64,000 nucleotides of DNA from Deinococcales bacterium (GCA_013298595.1 JAAFIG010000021.1:16723-80722); one strand, 5' to 3'; positions 9,608 to 19,121 are shown, counted from the first letter of the stretch. Program-made: numbers and translations. The notes: generated by a model from the letters alone, not told the origin.

Positions 9608-10225
9608 ATGAAAGCACTAGCCATTATAACGATGATTTTTCTTAGCTTCAGCACTTGGGCAGCACCTGCATTAGGCAAACCAAAAAGTATTCTTGGCTCG
9701 AGTTTTTGTGCAATATATCAATGTCGTTGGATTGGTTTAAACGATAGTTTTGATAGTTTTGGTATTGGTCATTCCTGCGGTGTTGATTACGATTTCGATC
9801 ATTATCGATTAGAGCAAACGGCTGCTTTATATCAATACCGAACCTTGGGTGATAGAGATCAATTTGGTCAGTATGACCGCCGTAAAAATCCTGTGGTGGG
9901 TTTTCAATTATTATTCGGTTTTACAAAAACAAAATCCCTTGAGTACGAACGTATGATGCAGCGTTTACTCGAGTATGCCACAGGAGTCAAAGCGTTATTG
10001 CGATTTGCAAGACTTGAACAGTTGTACAGTATCGAGTTTCAGCGACGGGAAACGTACAACGCAACGCACCCAAATGATTTATTGCCTTTAGATTTTGAAA
10101 TAGAGTTACCAATTATGCTTAATCCAAAGAAAAAAAGTGATTATGTGCTACGGTTCTCTTATGGTGCTGGGAGAAGCACTGGTTACACAATTTTTATTGG
10201 GCAGTCAGGCACTTTTGAATGCTAG
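9608..10225 (+). CDS. Secreted protein of unknown function
   Basis: A 205-residue protein with a signal peptide (MKALAIITMIFLSFSTWAAPA). The mature part has paired cysteines near the N-terminus (SSFCAIYQC, HSCGV) and is rich in aromatic residues. I do not recognise it. ATG 9608 is chosen because of the signal peptide and because TACACT lies 7 nt upstream, the leaderless layout. Its 3' end overlaps the convergent DUF2239 gene by 32 nt. Confidence 0.7.
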   Translation: MKALAIITMIFLSFSTWAAPALGKPKSILGSSFCAIYQCRWIGLNDSFDSFGIGHSCGVDYDFDHYRLEQTAALYQYRTLGDRDQFGQYDRRKNPVVGFQLLFGFTKTKSLEYERMMQRLLEYATGVKALLRFARLEQLYSIEFQRRETYNATHPNDLLPLDFEIELPIMLNPKKKSDYVLRFSYGAGRSTGYTIFIGQSGTFEC

Positions 10226-10748
10226 TCTCGAGGTACGTGTAAATATCTGCGTGCCAATCGGCAATAAGTTCTAAGAATCGCGCCCAATCTCTGGCATACA
10301 AAGCTCGAGTGGCTTCTTCGTAATTGGGTGCATCGCCAGTCATACTGGTCATAAAACGACTCATGGCTTCGATGGTTTGTCGTGTTTTTTCTTCGCTCGA
10401 GTTGCGTGTCACTTCGATTAAACGCCTCAAGGTTGCTGATGCCCCACTCGGTTGAGCCTCGAGCCATTGCCAGTGACGTGGTAGCAAAGTCACTTCGCGG
10501 CTGGTCACACCAAGTTTTGGTCTGCCACGCCCAGTCTGGACTGGTGGTATGGCTCGAGCGAGGATTTCTTCTGGGCTGCCACGAAAATCAAAATCGATTT
10601 GTTTGCCTGTTATATCTGCAAAGATCAGCATGTGGTGTTCGCCATGCTGTTCGATATGCTTTTTTGTCTCGAGTAGCATTGTTTCGAGGTTACCGTGGGC
10701 AATGCGTTTTTGTTGATAAAAACTGGTGTAAGTATCTTGGTTTTCCAT
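10194..10748 (-). CDS. DUF2239 family protein
   Basis: A 184-residue protein recognised by the family block RGRPKLGVTSREVTLLPRHW (residues 73-92), followed by an acidic, helix-rich region. The family has no established function; the basic RGRPK stretch could contact nucleic acid, which is my inference. It is the only gene of its transcript and has the best-defined promoter in the window (10755-10798), with two direct repeats overlapping it. Confidence 0.85.
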   Translation of the reverse strand: MENQDTYTSFYQQKRIAHGNLETMLLETKKHIEQHGEHHMLIFADITGKQIDFDFRGSPEEILARAIPPVQTGRGRPKLGVTSREVTLLPRHWQWLEAQPSGASATLRRLIEVTRNSSEEKTRQTIEAMSRFMTSMTGDAPNYEEATRALYARDWARFLELIADWHADIYTYLETSIQKCLTAQ

Positions 10749-10754
10749 GATTTT

Positions 10755-10798
10755 ATTTTACCCAGATAAAAAGGTTTGTCAATTCTACCCAGATAAAA
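10755..10798 (-). promoter_or_regulatory. Leaderless promoter of the DUF2239 gene with two direct repeats
   Basis: On the minus strand TTGACA (10777-10782) and TAAAAT (10755-10760) are 16 bp apart, and the ATG follows TAAAAT after only 6 nt, so the transcript should begin at or next to the start codon. The 13-mer TTTTATCTGGGTA occurs twice (10759-10771 and 10786-10798, 27 bp apart), once in the spacer and once upstream of the -35 box. That is the expected geometry for a regulator binding on one DNA face. Confidence 0.75.
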
Positions 10799-10819
10799 TA
10801 AGTTATTAGGCTTAGCAAC

Positions 10820-11323
10820 TCACCAACCCTGTGTACCGAGTTCGCCTTTAAATGGACCAACTACATCAGCTGTAATCCAACCACCATAAAAATTTCCTGC
10901 TTGCGCTGTGACTCGTTCATCGTCAACAAAACAACCATCGCCCGCTTGTATCACAACTCGAGACGCGTAAAAAGCAACATGATTTTGTAAGGCAAAATAG
11001 GCTTTGGTAGGGTTTGGATAGAACCAACCCACACTTCGTTGCAATTGCGTTCCAATACTTAAATCGTAATAAGCAGCTTCACCTTTGAATTCACAAAAGC
11101 TCGAGGCTGTACTGCGCTGCAAAAACTCGAGTTTGATATCCTCGGGTGGCACATAATAACTCGGTGGATGTGAAGTCTCGAGTAAACGTAAAGCCTGTGT
11201 TGAATCGGCTAAAACAAGCCCACCTGAAATAATCCGAATACGTTTTTTACAAACCTCGAGTCTTGGTGGACGAGGATAATCCCAAACACTTTCTTGTCCT
11301 TGTTGTGGTACAATTTTTTTCAT
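10820..11323 (-). CDS. DUF427 domain-containing protein
   Basis: A 167-residue protein with the DUF427 fold signature: ESVWDYPRPPRLE near the N-terminus, the PPSYYVPPEDI block, TASSFCEFKGEAAYYD, and a closing W-x-Y-x-x-P region. The function is not established. ATG 11323 is preferred over the adjacent GTG at 11326. It lies 85 nt downstream of the M23-propeller gene on the same strand and may be cotranscribed. Confidence 0.88.
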   Translation of the reverse strand: MKKIVPQQGQESVWDYPRPPRLEVCKKRIRIISGGLVLADSTQALRLLETSHPPSYYVPPEDIKLEFLQRSTASSFCEFKGEAAYYDLSIGTQLQRSVGWFYPNPTKAYFALQNHVAFYASRVVIQAGDGCFVDDERVTAQAGNFYGGWITADVVGPFKGELGTQGW

Positions 11324-11408
11324 CACTCAAGTCTAAAACGTTGCGGATTTCAACACAGCAAGACATCACCCGTTCTACTCTCGAGTTGCACTGTACTTGC
11401 AAACAGCC

Positions 11409-13106
11409 TTACTCGGGTAAATGCACCACTTGCAAAGCCCGATTTGATGTGCTGACAAAAACCATACTCGAGCCATTGGGAGAAACTTGCCAGTCGTCCA
11501 CTGCCACTTTGGTTTGTAAGTCAACCAGTTTTCTTTGTGCTGCATTACGAATATCCCACTCGAGTAAAATGTGGGTTTGGTCGTTTTTCATTGGGATAAA
11601 CACAACACGGTTTGCATCTCGGAAACGATACGCGCCAAACCAAGGCAATTTTTGGGTTGAGCCAGTTTGTGCATTTAATAAGTACAACCCATTTCTGGTT
11701 TTGCTATCAAAAGCGATGTAATACAAAACATATTGCCCATTTGGAGCGATAGTAATACCGCGAAAATTGAGCGCACTCGAGAAAATTTTCAGATTCTTTG
11801 ATCGGAGTTCTAAACGCATTAAAGTTCGGTCTCGAGTATTGGCTTGGCGTTTACCACTAAGTAGTAATTCTTTTTCATTTAACCATCCGCTCAGTCCACC
11901 GCCGTACAGAGTTGCAACCACTCGAGTATTTTTAAGTTGTAAACGTGGTTTGCGAATTAAATCGGCAACAAAAACATTGCTTTGTACGGTATCAAACCGA
12001 GCACTTTGATTAGAAGTTGTCCAAGCAATTTGCTTTTCAGATGGCGAGAAAAATACAGCATTGCTTGCAATACTGACTCGTTCACCAGAAGTTAAATCCT
12101 CAAGACGTGTTGGTGTTCCACTCAGAATTGCAAATTGCTCTGAAGGTGAGAGTCGAACAACACTCGAGATTTCTCGTTTGACAGCTTTGGGGTTTGCAAT
12201 GTCAATACTATAAATTGCAGCTGGTTCAGCTGTGGGTTTGTCAATAAACATTACACGTTTAGAATCTTTTGTCCAAAGTGGTGCAACACAACAACCAGCC
12301 TGAGAAATATCAAAAAGTGTGCCAATAGTATTTTCGCCATCGGTTGTACTAGATAAATTATTGCGGTAAATCCGATTGGGATAGGCTAAAGCGCGATCAT
12401 TCAGCACCACAGGAAACGGCAAAGCATAATTGTTTAACAATGCCCCACCACGTCGAGCCGATGGTTGATCCTCGAGTGATTGCCAACGACGTGGGTTATT
12501 CAGATTGCGTTGATAACCTCTGCCAAAACTTCCCAGCAAAGCAAGCGTATTCCAATCGGCTGCAATAAACCCAACAGGATTAAAAAAACGTTGATGACTG
12601 CGATCTCGAATCTCGAGATGTAAATGCGGTGCGCTAATACAAGTAAATTGCGAATCACCAGACAAACCAATTTGCTGACCACGTTTGACACGCTGCCCGA
12701 CTCGTAAACTCGAGCGCTGCAGTAAATGCCCATATAAACTTGCCAGATTCCCTGCGTGTTCAATCACCAGATTATGTGGTGCACTCCCATGGGAACCATC
12801 CACTTCTGAAACCACACCATCACCAATAGCAAGTACAGGTGTGCCACACGCTGCACTAAAATCCATACCAAAATGAATACCTTGTCCAGATCGGTAATCG
12901 GTGTTACGCCGACGATACGCTCCTGTGGTATTACCGTACAACTGCCCAAGTAACCACGAATTCACACTTGGTTCGCCTGCAAACGGTAAAGAGAATTGTC
13001 TGGCTGGCTGGGCTATCTGTGCGTCTGGCAGAGCAGGAGCTGAGTGGGATAACGCCACCGAAAAAACGCTCAACCCAAGTAACACCACCCAACCTCGAGA
13101 TTTCAT
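11409..13106 (-). CDS. Secreted M23 peptidase fused to a TolB/WD40-like beta-propeller
   Basis: A 565-residue protein. The signal peptide covers about residues 1-23. Residues 50-180 form an M23 (lysostaphin/LytM-type) domain with zinc ligands in HFGMD (His78, Asp82) and HLHLE (around residues 161-165). M23 enzymes cut cell-wall peptide cross-links. From about residue 250 to the end there are repeated beta-strand blades with TolB-like sequences (PLWTKDSKRVMFID, ISPNGQYVLYYI, VSPNGSSMVFVS), probably one six- or seven-bladed propeller. The propeller may target or regulate the peptidase. Confidence 0.85.
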   Translation of the reverse strand: MKSRGWVVLLGLSVFSVALSHSAPALPDAQIAQPARQFSLPFAGEPSVNSWLLGQLYGNTTGAYRRRNTDYRSGQGIHFGMDFSAACGTPVLAIGDGVVSEVDGSHGSAPHNLVIEHAGNLASLYGHLLQRSSLRVGQRVKRGQQIGLSGDSQFTCISAPHLHLEIRDRSHQRFFNPVGFIAADWNTLALLGSFGRGYQRNLNNPRRWQSLEDQPSARRGGALLNNYALPFPVVLNDRALAYPNRIYRNNLSSTTDGENTIGTLFDISQAGCCVAPLWTKDSKRVMFIDKPTAEPAAIYSIDIANPKAVKREISSVVRLSPSEQFAILSGTPTRLEDLTSGERVSIASNAVFFSPSEKQIAWTTSNQSARFDTVQSNVFVADLIRKPRLQLKNTRVVATLYGGGLSGWLNEKELLLSGKRQANTRDRTLMRLELRSKNLKIFSSALNFRGITIAPNGQYVLYYIAFDSKTRNGLYLLNAQTGSTQKLPWFGAYRFRDANRVVFIPMKNDQTHILLEWDIRNAAQRKLVDLQTKVAVDDWQVSPNGSSMVFVSTSNRALQVVHLPE

Positions 13107-13278
13107 ATTGGTCGTTATACAGCTTTTAGTATCATTTGGCAGCAGGGTGGACTACGATCAAGACTTTACAAATGCAATCAATCTTGATATGAACAACCTT
13201 GTCTCGAGCATAGTTCGAGTCTCGAGAAAGCAATAGAACAAGCAAAAAGCCTTTGTCTATTTCCGTTACAATAACTTT

Positions 13279-14040
13279 ATGACAACCCAACCCATTGCTT
13301 TTATTACTGGTGCAGCCCAAGGTATTGGTAAACGCACCGCTGAAGTACTTGCCGAACGTGGTTACGCCTTAATCCTTAACGACCTTCGCCCGACCAATCT
13401 CGAGTTGGGTGTACCAACCCTCGAGGCAACAGGTGATATTTCCGATGAAGCAGTAGTCAAACGCTTTGTAACCCAAAGCCTCGAGCGGTTTGGACGCATC
13501 GATGTGCTGGTCAATAACGCTGGTATTAGTTGCATCACACCCGCCGAAGATACAAGCCTCGAGCAATGGGAACGAGTGATGGCGGTCAATTTAACCGCTC
13601 CTTTTTTGCTTTGCCGAGAATTTGGCAAGATCATGCTGGGGCAAAAAAGTGGCAGTATTGTCAATATTGCTAGTGTGGCAGGTTTGCTTGGCGTTTCGGA
13701 TCGCAGTGCGTACAACGCCAGCAAACATGGCTTAATTGGTTTGACCAAAACCCTCGCTGCCGAATGGGGCGGGCGTGGCGTGCGGGTCAATGCTGTTTGT
13801 CCAGGCTGGGTACTGACCGAAATGGATCATGCCGATACTGGTGTAGGCACGTATACCCATGCCGATATCACTGGGCGTGTACCAATGGGGCGTTACGCCC
13901 TGCCCGACGACATTGCCCAAGCTGTGGCATTCCTCGCCGACTCGAGCCAAAGTGGGTTTATTAATGGGCATAATTTATCTGTAGATGGAGGCTGGGCAAG
14001 TGATGGTAGCTGGGAGAATCTACGTTTGAAAAAACGTTAA
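13279..14040 (+). CDS. SDR family NAD(P)-dependent oxidoreductase
   Basis: A 253-residue classical short-chain dehydrogenase. The nucleotide-binding TGAAQGIG (residues 10-17), NNAG, the catalytic Ser132 and Tyr145-x-x-x-Lys149 (YNASK) are all present, as is the C-terminal DGGW. An Asp after the second strand (LNDLRP) suggests NAD rather than NADP. The substrate cannot be told; FabG-like or sugar/alcohol dehydrogenases are possible. TACAAT (13267-13272) ends 6 nt before the ATG, again a leaderless layout. Confidence 0.92.
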   Translation: MTTQPIAFITGAAQGIGKRTAEVLAERGYALILNDLRPTNLELGVPTLEATGDISDEAVVKRFVTQSLERFGRIDVLVNNAGISCITPAEDTSLEQWERVMAVNLTAPFLLCREFGKIMLGQKSGSIVNIASVAGLLGVSDRSAYNASKHGLIGLTKTLAAEWGGRGVRVNAVCPGWVLTEMDHADTGVGTYTHADITGRVPMGRYALPDDIAQAVAFLADSSQSGFINGHNLSVDGGWASDGSWENLRLKKR

Positions 14041-14043
14041 ATA

Positions 14044-14499
14044 CTATTCTCGAGGTAAAAAAACTTGGATTTGCACATCGGATAAATCTGCTAGTGCCAC
14101 CTCGAGGCAAGGTTTAACAACAACCCAATCCAAACCACCTAAACCACAGCCCAAAGCGGGCAAAGCAATTGAACGAATCTGCAACTCGAGAACAACTCGT
14201 TTTAAATCGATCAGACCAGCCTCGATGAACTCGAGCTGAGCAGGGTTACGCCAATGTTTTTTGGTTGGAAAATTAATAATCCAACGCGGTTGTGCTTGCT
14301 TGCCAGCATCAAAAACCAGCATCGAACCAATATCTAATAAACCTGCTTGGCAGGTACTGTGGTACATTTCGTAATTTTCGGGAAAACGCTTTTTGAACGC
14401 CAAAGCAATACCTTTGCCCATCACACCGACTGTATTGACAGCATTGACCAAGGCTTCGGTATTCGCGCTGAGTAAATCGCCTTCAACAAACTCGAGCAT
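14044..14499 (-). CDS. Macro domain protein, DarG-like
   Basis: A 151-residue stand-alone macro domain. The blocks NAVNTVGVMGKGIALAFK, NFPTKKHWR and PALGCGLGGLDW are those of the DNA ADP-ribosyl glycohydrolase macro domain of the DarG antitoxin, which removes ADP-ribose placed on thymidine by DarT. Full DarG carries an extra C-terminal domain and is more than twice as long; here only the macro part exists and no DarT-like toxin gene is adjacent. It ends 3 nt from the convergent SDR gene. Confidence 0.88.
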   Translation of the reverse strand: MLEFVEGDLLSANTEALVNAVNTVGVMGKGIALAFKKRFPENYEMYHSTCQAGLLDIGSMLVFDAGKQAQPRWIINFPTKKHWRNPAQLEFIEAGLIDLKRVVLELQIRSIALPALGCGLGGLDWVVVKPCLEVALADLSDVQIQVFLPRE

Positions 14500-14523
14500 G
14501 ATGCGAAACTGTAACAGAAACCG

Positions 14524-14557
14524 AAAAGGACATAAACCATAAGATTCATGTCCTTTT
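14524..14557 (-). terminator. Intrinsic terminator downstream of tRNA-Lys
   Basis: An inverted repeat with 10-bp arms AAAAGGACAT/ATGTCCTTTT and a 14-nt loop, ending in T residues on the minus strand. It lies 5 nt past the CCA end of the tRNA. Confidence 0.65.
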
Positions 14558-14562
14558 CTTTG

Positions 14563-14638
14563 TGGTGGCCCGTGAGGGGCACGATCCCCCGACCCACTGA
14601 TTAAAAGTCAGTTGCTCTACCGACTGAGCTAACGGGCC
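14563..14638 (-). tRNA. tRNA-Lys (anticodon TTT)
   Basis: A 76-nt cloverleaf on the minus strand. The acceptor stem is GGCCCGT/ACGGGCC, the D-arm contains TTAGCTCAGTCGGTAGAGC, the anticodon loop is CTTTTAA with anticodon TTT, the T-arm contains GGTCG...ATCG, and CCA is encoded. A terminator follows. Confidence 0.97.
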
Positions 14639-14695
14639 ACAAACTTTCCTCTCTCGAGGTTAGCCGAGAGAGTATATTGGCGGGTACTGAACTTG

Positions 14696-15529
14696 TCAAG
14701 GGTCTTGTCCAATTGCAATTTGTCTGGTTTGATCCGAAACCCAATCGCTCCAACTGCCTGTGTACAATTTTGCGCCATGCAAACCTGCAATCTCGAGCGC
14801 AAGCAAATTCGCACAAGCACTGACCCCACTACCGCAGTACAAAATTGTATCCTCGGGATTCTCGAGGTTAAAACGAGCTTGTTGGCTTTGCGGGCTTTTC
14901 CAAATGCCGTTTTCAAAGCTATCCGCCCAGTTCAGATTGATTGCCCCTGGAATATGCCCAGCTTTCTTATCAAGTGGTTCGGTTATCCCCATGTAACGCT
15001 CAGAAGCTCGAGAATCTATCAGGGTGGTGCTACTGGCTCGAGTAGCCACGGTTTGGGCATCCACGATCATCTCGGAGCGTACTCGAGGGGTGAAGGTGGT
15101 TGTAGGATACACTGGCACAGTAGTCTCGAGGGGTGCTGTCCAAGTGGCAATACCTCCATCTAACACTTGCACAGCATCATGCCCAAGGTAACGCAGCAAC
15201 CACCACAAATGCGCGGCATAAAAACCTTGTCCTGAGCTTGGATCGTCGTAAGCAATAATCTGGTGCTGATTGCCAATACCAAGGCTACCCAGTTTAGCGG
15301 CTAAAACATCAGGGTTCGGTAGTGGATGCCGCCCGCCAATACCATCTGGGTGCTTTACACTCGAGAGATCAGATTCTAAATCCAAAAAAACAGCACCAGC
15401 AATATGCCCAGCCTGATACGCCTCGAGTCCAGCGTTGGGTTTACCAAGCCAGAAACGAGTATCCACAATACGAAGATTGGGGTTAGCAATATGCTCGAGT
15501 AACCAAGTGGGGCTAACAAGTGGGTTCAT
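14696..15529 (-). CDS. Sulfurtransferase with two rhodanese domains
   Basis: A tandem-rhodanese protein of about 277 residues, similar to 3-mercaptopyruvate or thiosulfate sulfurtransferases. The N-terminal domain is non-catalytic. The C-terminal domain holds the active-site loop YCGSGVSA with the catalytic cysteine; the CG(S/T)GV pattern favours mercaptopyruvate as donor. ATG 15529 begins MNPLVSPTWLLEH, the usual start of the family, and TACGAT ends 6 nt before it. A longer frame reaches 15559 but lacks support. The gene is divergent from the AlbA_2 gene. Confidence 0.9.
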   Translation of the reverse strand: MNPLVSPTWLLEHIANPNLRIVDTRFWLGKPNAGLEAYQAGHIAGAVFLDLESDLSSVKHPDGIGGRHPLPNPDVLAAKLGSLGIGNQHQIIAYDDPSSGQGFYAAHLWWLLRYLGHDAVQVLDGGIATWTAPLETTVPVYPTTTFTPRVRSEMIVDAQTVATRASSTTLIDSRASERYMGITEPLDKKAGHIPGAINLNWADSFENGIWKSPQSQQARFNLENPEDTILYCGSGVSACANLLALEIAGLHGAKLYTGSWSDWVSDQTRQIAIGQDP

Positions 15530-15612
15530 AGGGAAATCGTACCAAGAAAGTAAGCACATTTAGAATTTCATTGCCTAAGGTGACAAGAACTATTCGAGAT
15601 AGAATAACTACT

Positions 15613-16818
15613 ATGATTTCTAAAAAAGTAGATGATTTAACCATTCAAGACATTGAAAACTTAGTAAGTACAGGTCAATCAGAAAGTCAAAGACTCGAGT
15701 ATAAACAAGAAATACGTTTTAAAGAACGAGAAGACAAAAAAGAACTCATCCGTGATTTAAGTGCCTTAGCAAACACTCAGGGCGGTTATTACATCATTGG
15801 AATTCAGGAGGAAAGGGGTGAAGCGATTGGATTGATGGGAATAGAATTAGACGATGTAGATAAATATCTCTTACAACTTGATCAAGTAATTAGGGATAGT
15901 CTCGAGCCACGTTTATTTGGGTTAAAGACACGATATTTTGAATTATCTACGGGTCGATTTGTTATTGTCATTTTTGTGCCACGCAGTCTGTTTCCACCCC
16001 ACCGAATGCGTGATGATACAATCTTTGAACGCTCAACTACAGGAAAGTACCCTTTGAATATGGATCAAATTCGCCGATTATTTACACGAGGTTTATTGCT
16101 TAGAGAGGAAATTCGCAACTTCATTCATGAACGCCAAGATTTAGTATGTACAAAACGAGATGGCGCTATTGAATTTAACGGTCATTCTGTTGTGATGGTA
16201 CATCTGATACCTTTCGCCGCTTTTGAATCGGAAATATCTATCGCAATCAATTCAAAAAATCGAGAAGCATTTGCGTCAAATATACGTCCGTTTGGACCCA
16301 ATACTGGTTGGAATTTAAATTTTAACGCAGATGGTTACATTTGGGGCGCACAAAATAATGAGAGAGGTTGGTATACCCAGCTTTTTAGAAACGGAATTTT
16401 TGAGGGAGCTTGCGATACTTTAATCAGGGACTACAACGGAATAAATGCCATTATGGTAAATCAACTAGAAATCAACACTATTGATTGGCTTGCTTAATGT
16501 TTAAAAACACTAAAAGGATTTGATATCTCTACACCATTTGAAATTGCAATTACACTACAAAATGTTAGAGATGCAAAAATACTTTATAGTGATGGATTTT
16601 CAACAGATGGATCACCTGTTAAAAAAGACGTATTTTATTTACCAACTACAACCCTTGAAAACATTGACGAATTATCATTTCTGCAAATTGATAATGTGGC
16701 AGATAGACAAACTATAGCTAAAAAACTGCAACCCGTATTTGATGTACTTTGGCAAGCAAGTGGCTTTGAACAAAGTAATAGCTATGATATCAATGGAAGA
16801 TGGTCTCCCAGAAACTAA
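15613..16818 (+). pseudogene. AlbA_2 (Schlafen-like) domain protein interrupted by an in-frame stop
   Basis: The first part, 15613-16497, encodes 294 residues with an AlbA_2 putative DNA-binding/ATPase domain (ESQRLEYKQEI, then ALANTQGGYYIIGI, then STTGKYP near residue 157). Translation stops at TAA 16495-16497, yet the same frame stays open for 106 more codons to TAA 16816-16818. The continuation (CLKTLKGFDISTPFEIAI... to ...NGRWSPRN) is well-formed protein with no start codon of its own. So a single nonsense change (or a sequencing error) splits one ~401-codon gene. ATG 15613 has TAGAAT 7 nt upstream; TTG 15571 is an alternative. The gene has only two CTCGAG copies, fewer than its neighbours. 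Confidence 0.75.
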
Positions 16819-16869
16819 ATGCCCATCAGGTATCCTTTTTGCACACTCACTCGAGTTTAGGTTAAGCTG

Positions 16870-17796
16870 TTACATCGATTTTTGCGAAGATTTTGCCAGT
16901 ATCATCTTGCCCAGCAATTCAATTTTTGGCAGTTGCAAATTAGCTTCGGTTAGCAGTGCAACTCGAGCAATCTCGAGGTTTAACGATTCAATTTCGGTTG
17001 GTCTGCCCAGATTGATATCTTGGAGTGTGGATATCAGTTGTCCATTGGAGCGCTTACTGACCAGCATAATTTGTTCCATCACTTCGGTTTCTTGTAAATC
17101 TAGCCCAAGTTTTTCCGTCAGGGTAATACACTCCAGAACCAATTCCCTTGCCAGTTCTGCCACTGCTTGATCTCGAGCAAAAACGCCGTTATCTATGTTG
17201 AGTAAAGGACAAATCGAATTAAATACAGCGTTTAAAATCACTTTTTTCCAAATTTCTCTTTGGATATTGCTTTCAGCTCGAAATGGAAACTTGGGAGTAT
17301 GCAAAGCATCAACGCATTGTTGTAAGCCTGTTTGGTTACCACTAATAATGCCAATCGGTGAACTGGTAACAGGGCGGAACAGAAAATGATTTTCGCTGCT
17401 GGCTTGACTGGTGACATACAAAACACAGCGGTATACTTCGGCAAATTGCGCCTCGAGAAAGGGCTTTTCAACACCAAGCCCATTTTGCATCATCACAATC
17501 GGACTGGTTGCAGCTTTTTCTTTGAGTTGCAAAGCAATGGCTTTATTGGCATAAGACTTCGTGGCAATTACAATAATGCCTTCGAGTTTGGGTAATTGAG
17601 CCAAAGAAATTGTTTCAATTGGTGCGCTTAGTTGGTGTGAATCATTATGTGCCGAAATAGTTTTAGTGCTTTTTGGTACATCGCTGGTGGTTGTTCGCAC
17701 AGCTATAACAGTTCGACCTGCATTGGCAAGATACACAGCTAATGGAGAACCCACTGCTCCTGAGCCAAGGATATAAATTGTGGCTTGCGATTTCAT
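16870..17796 (-). CDS. Ketopantoate reductase-like (ApbA/PanE family) dehydrogenase
   Basis: A protein of about 308 residues. The N-terminal Rossmann motif GSGAVGSPLA (near residue 10) binds NADP(H). The loop ATKSY and the catalytic lysine in REIWKKVILNAVFN fit 2-dehydropantoate 2-reductase, which makes pantoate for coenzyme A synthesis; related family members reduce other 2-keto acids. ATG 17796 (MKSQATIYILGSG) is the likelier start; ATG 17814 lies just past the RarA stop. The two genes are probably cotranscribed, though their functions look unrelated. Confidence 0.82.
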   Translation of the reverse strand: MKSQATIYILGSGAVGSPLAVYLANAGRTVIAVRTTTSDVPKSTKTISAHNDSHQLSAPIETISLAQLPKLEGIIVIATKSYANKAIALQLKEKAATSPIVMMQNGLGVEKPFLEAQFAEVYRCVLYVTSQASSENHFLFRPVTSSPIGIISGNQTGLQQCVDALHTPKFPFRAESNIQREIWKKVILNAVFNSICPLLNIDNGVFARDQAVAELARELVLECITLTEKLGLDLQETEVMEQIMLVSKRSNGQLISTLQDINLGRPTEIESLNLEIARVALLTEANLQLPKIELLGKMILAKSSQKSM

Positions 17797-17817
17797 TTTT
17801 CGAGCATACAGCATCCA

Positions 17818-19080
17818 TTAAGGACTCGAGAATTTTGTTCTTAATGCTTCGAGTCGAGTTCGGATTTTTTCTTCCCAGCCCTCCCCTGTTGCAACATAAA
17901 AATGGTTTTGCTCGAGTTCTGATGGCAAGTACGTTTGCTTAAAACTACCTTCGGGGTCGTCAAAATAATACGCGTACCCTTTTCCGTAACCTAGGGTTTT
18001 CATATAACTGGTTGGTGCATTTCGTAAGTGCAGTGGCACAGGTGCGCCAGTGTGTTGTTGGGCTGCCTCGAGTGCAGCTTTCCAAGCGGTGTACACACTA
18101 TTGCTTTTTGGGGCTAGAGCTAAGTACACCACGGCTTGAGCAAGGGCTAAATCACCTTCTGGGCTACCTAGAAATTCGGCGCTGTCCTTTGCTGCGATAG
18201 CTAGACGCAACGCAACTGGGTCTGCTAATCCAATATCCTCGGATGCCATTCGCACTAAACGCCGTGCCACATATAAACTATCTGCACCACCTGCAATCAT
18301 CCGAGCCAACCAGTATAAGGCTGCATCCACATGTGAAGCTCGCACAGATTTATGCAATGCCGAAATCAGGTTGTAAAAATCTTCGCCATTTTTATCCATA
18401 GCAGGAGTTTGTGCACCCAGTGCCTCACGGATACTCTCGAGTGTGATGTGTTCACCTGTTTGGGCTGCTACCTCGAGCGCAGTTAAGGCTTTGCGGGCAT
18501 CGCCATCCACAGCTCTGGAAAGTGCCTCAAGTGCATCTAAATCCGCTTTGGCATTTGGTAAACCTCGAGCATCGATTAAAGCACGATTGAGTAATCCAAG
18601 AATCTCTTCGGGTGGTATTGGCTCGAGTTTTAAAGTGCGTGCTCTCGAGCGTAACGCAGAATTTATTTCAAAGCTAGGATTTTCAGTTGTTGCGCCAATA
18701 AGTACCAGTAAGCCAGATTCAACATGCGGCAAAAGTGCATCTTGCTGGGCTTTGTTAAACCGATGGATTTCATCTAAAAATAACACTGTTCGTTGCCCAA
18801 AACCTCTGGCGGTTTCGGCATGTCCCACAACATCACGCACATCTTTGATACCAGCACTAACTGCCGATAAACCAATAAATTGGGCATTGGCTAAACTCGA
18901 GATTAAACGAGCCAGCGTGGTTTTTCCGCATCCAGGGCTACCCCACAAAATCAGGCTCGAGAGTTGCCCTCGCTCGAGCATTAAGCGTAACGGTTTGCCT
19001 TGACCTGTTAGATGTGGTTGCCCAACAACTTCTTCAAGGGTTTGAGGGCGCATTCGTTCGGCGAGTGGTGCGTTTAGCAT
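17818..19080 (-). CDS. rarA: Replication-associated recombination protein A (RarA/MgsA)
   Basis: A 420-residue AAA+ ATPase of the RarA/WRNIP1 family that acts at stalled replication forks. Walker A is GSPGCGKTT (residues 47-55) and Walker B is FLDEIH (around 101-106). The N-terminal PLAERMRP start and the C-terminal [18 protein letters not shown] region are typical. Length is normal. Confidence 0.96.
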   Translation of the reverse strand: MLNAPLAERMRPQTLEEVVGQPHLTGQGKPLRLMLERGQLSSLILWGSPGCGKTTLARLISSLANAQFIGLSAVSAGIKDVRDVVGHAETARGFGQRTVLFLDEIHRFNKAQQDALLPHVESGLLVLIGATTENPSFEINSALRSRARTLKLEPIPPEEILGLLNRALIDARGLPNAKADLDALEALSRAVDGDARKALTALEVAAQTGEHITLESIREALGAQTPAMDKNGEDFYNLISALHKSVRASHVDAALYWLARMIAGGADSLYVARRLVRMASEDIGLADPVALRLAIAAKDSAEFLGSPEGDLALAQAVVYLALAPKSNSVYTAWKAALEAAQQHTGAPVPLHLRNAPTSYMKTLGYGKGYAYYFDDPEGSFKQTYLPSELEQNHFYVATGEGWEEKIRTRLEALRTKFSSP

Positions 19081-19121
19081 AGGAAAAGCATAAACAATTT
19101 TACGAAGGAGTATGCTTGACT

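Noticed and set aside
16520..16717. Separate 65-residue ORF after the AlbA_2 gene
   Set aside because: It is in a different frame from the coherent continuation of the AlbA_2 protein and has no ribosome binding site.
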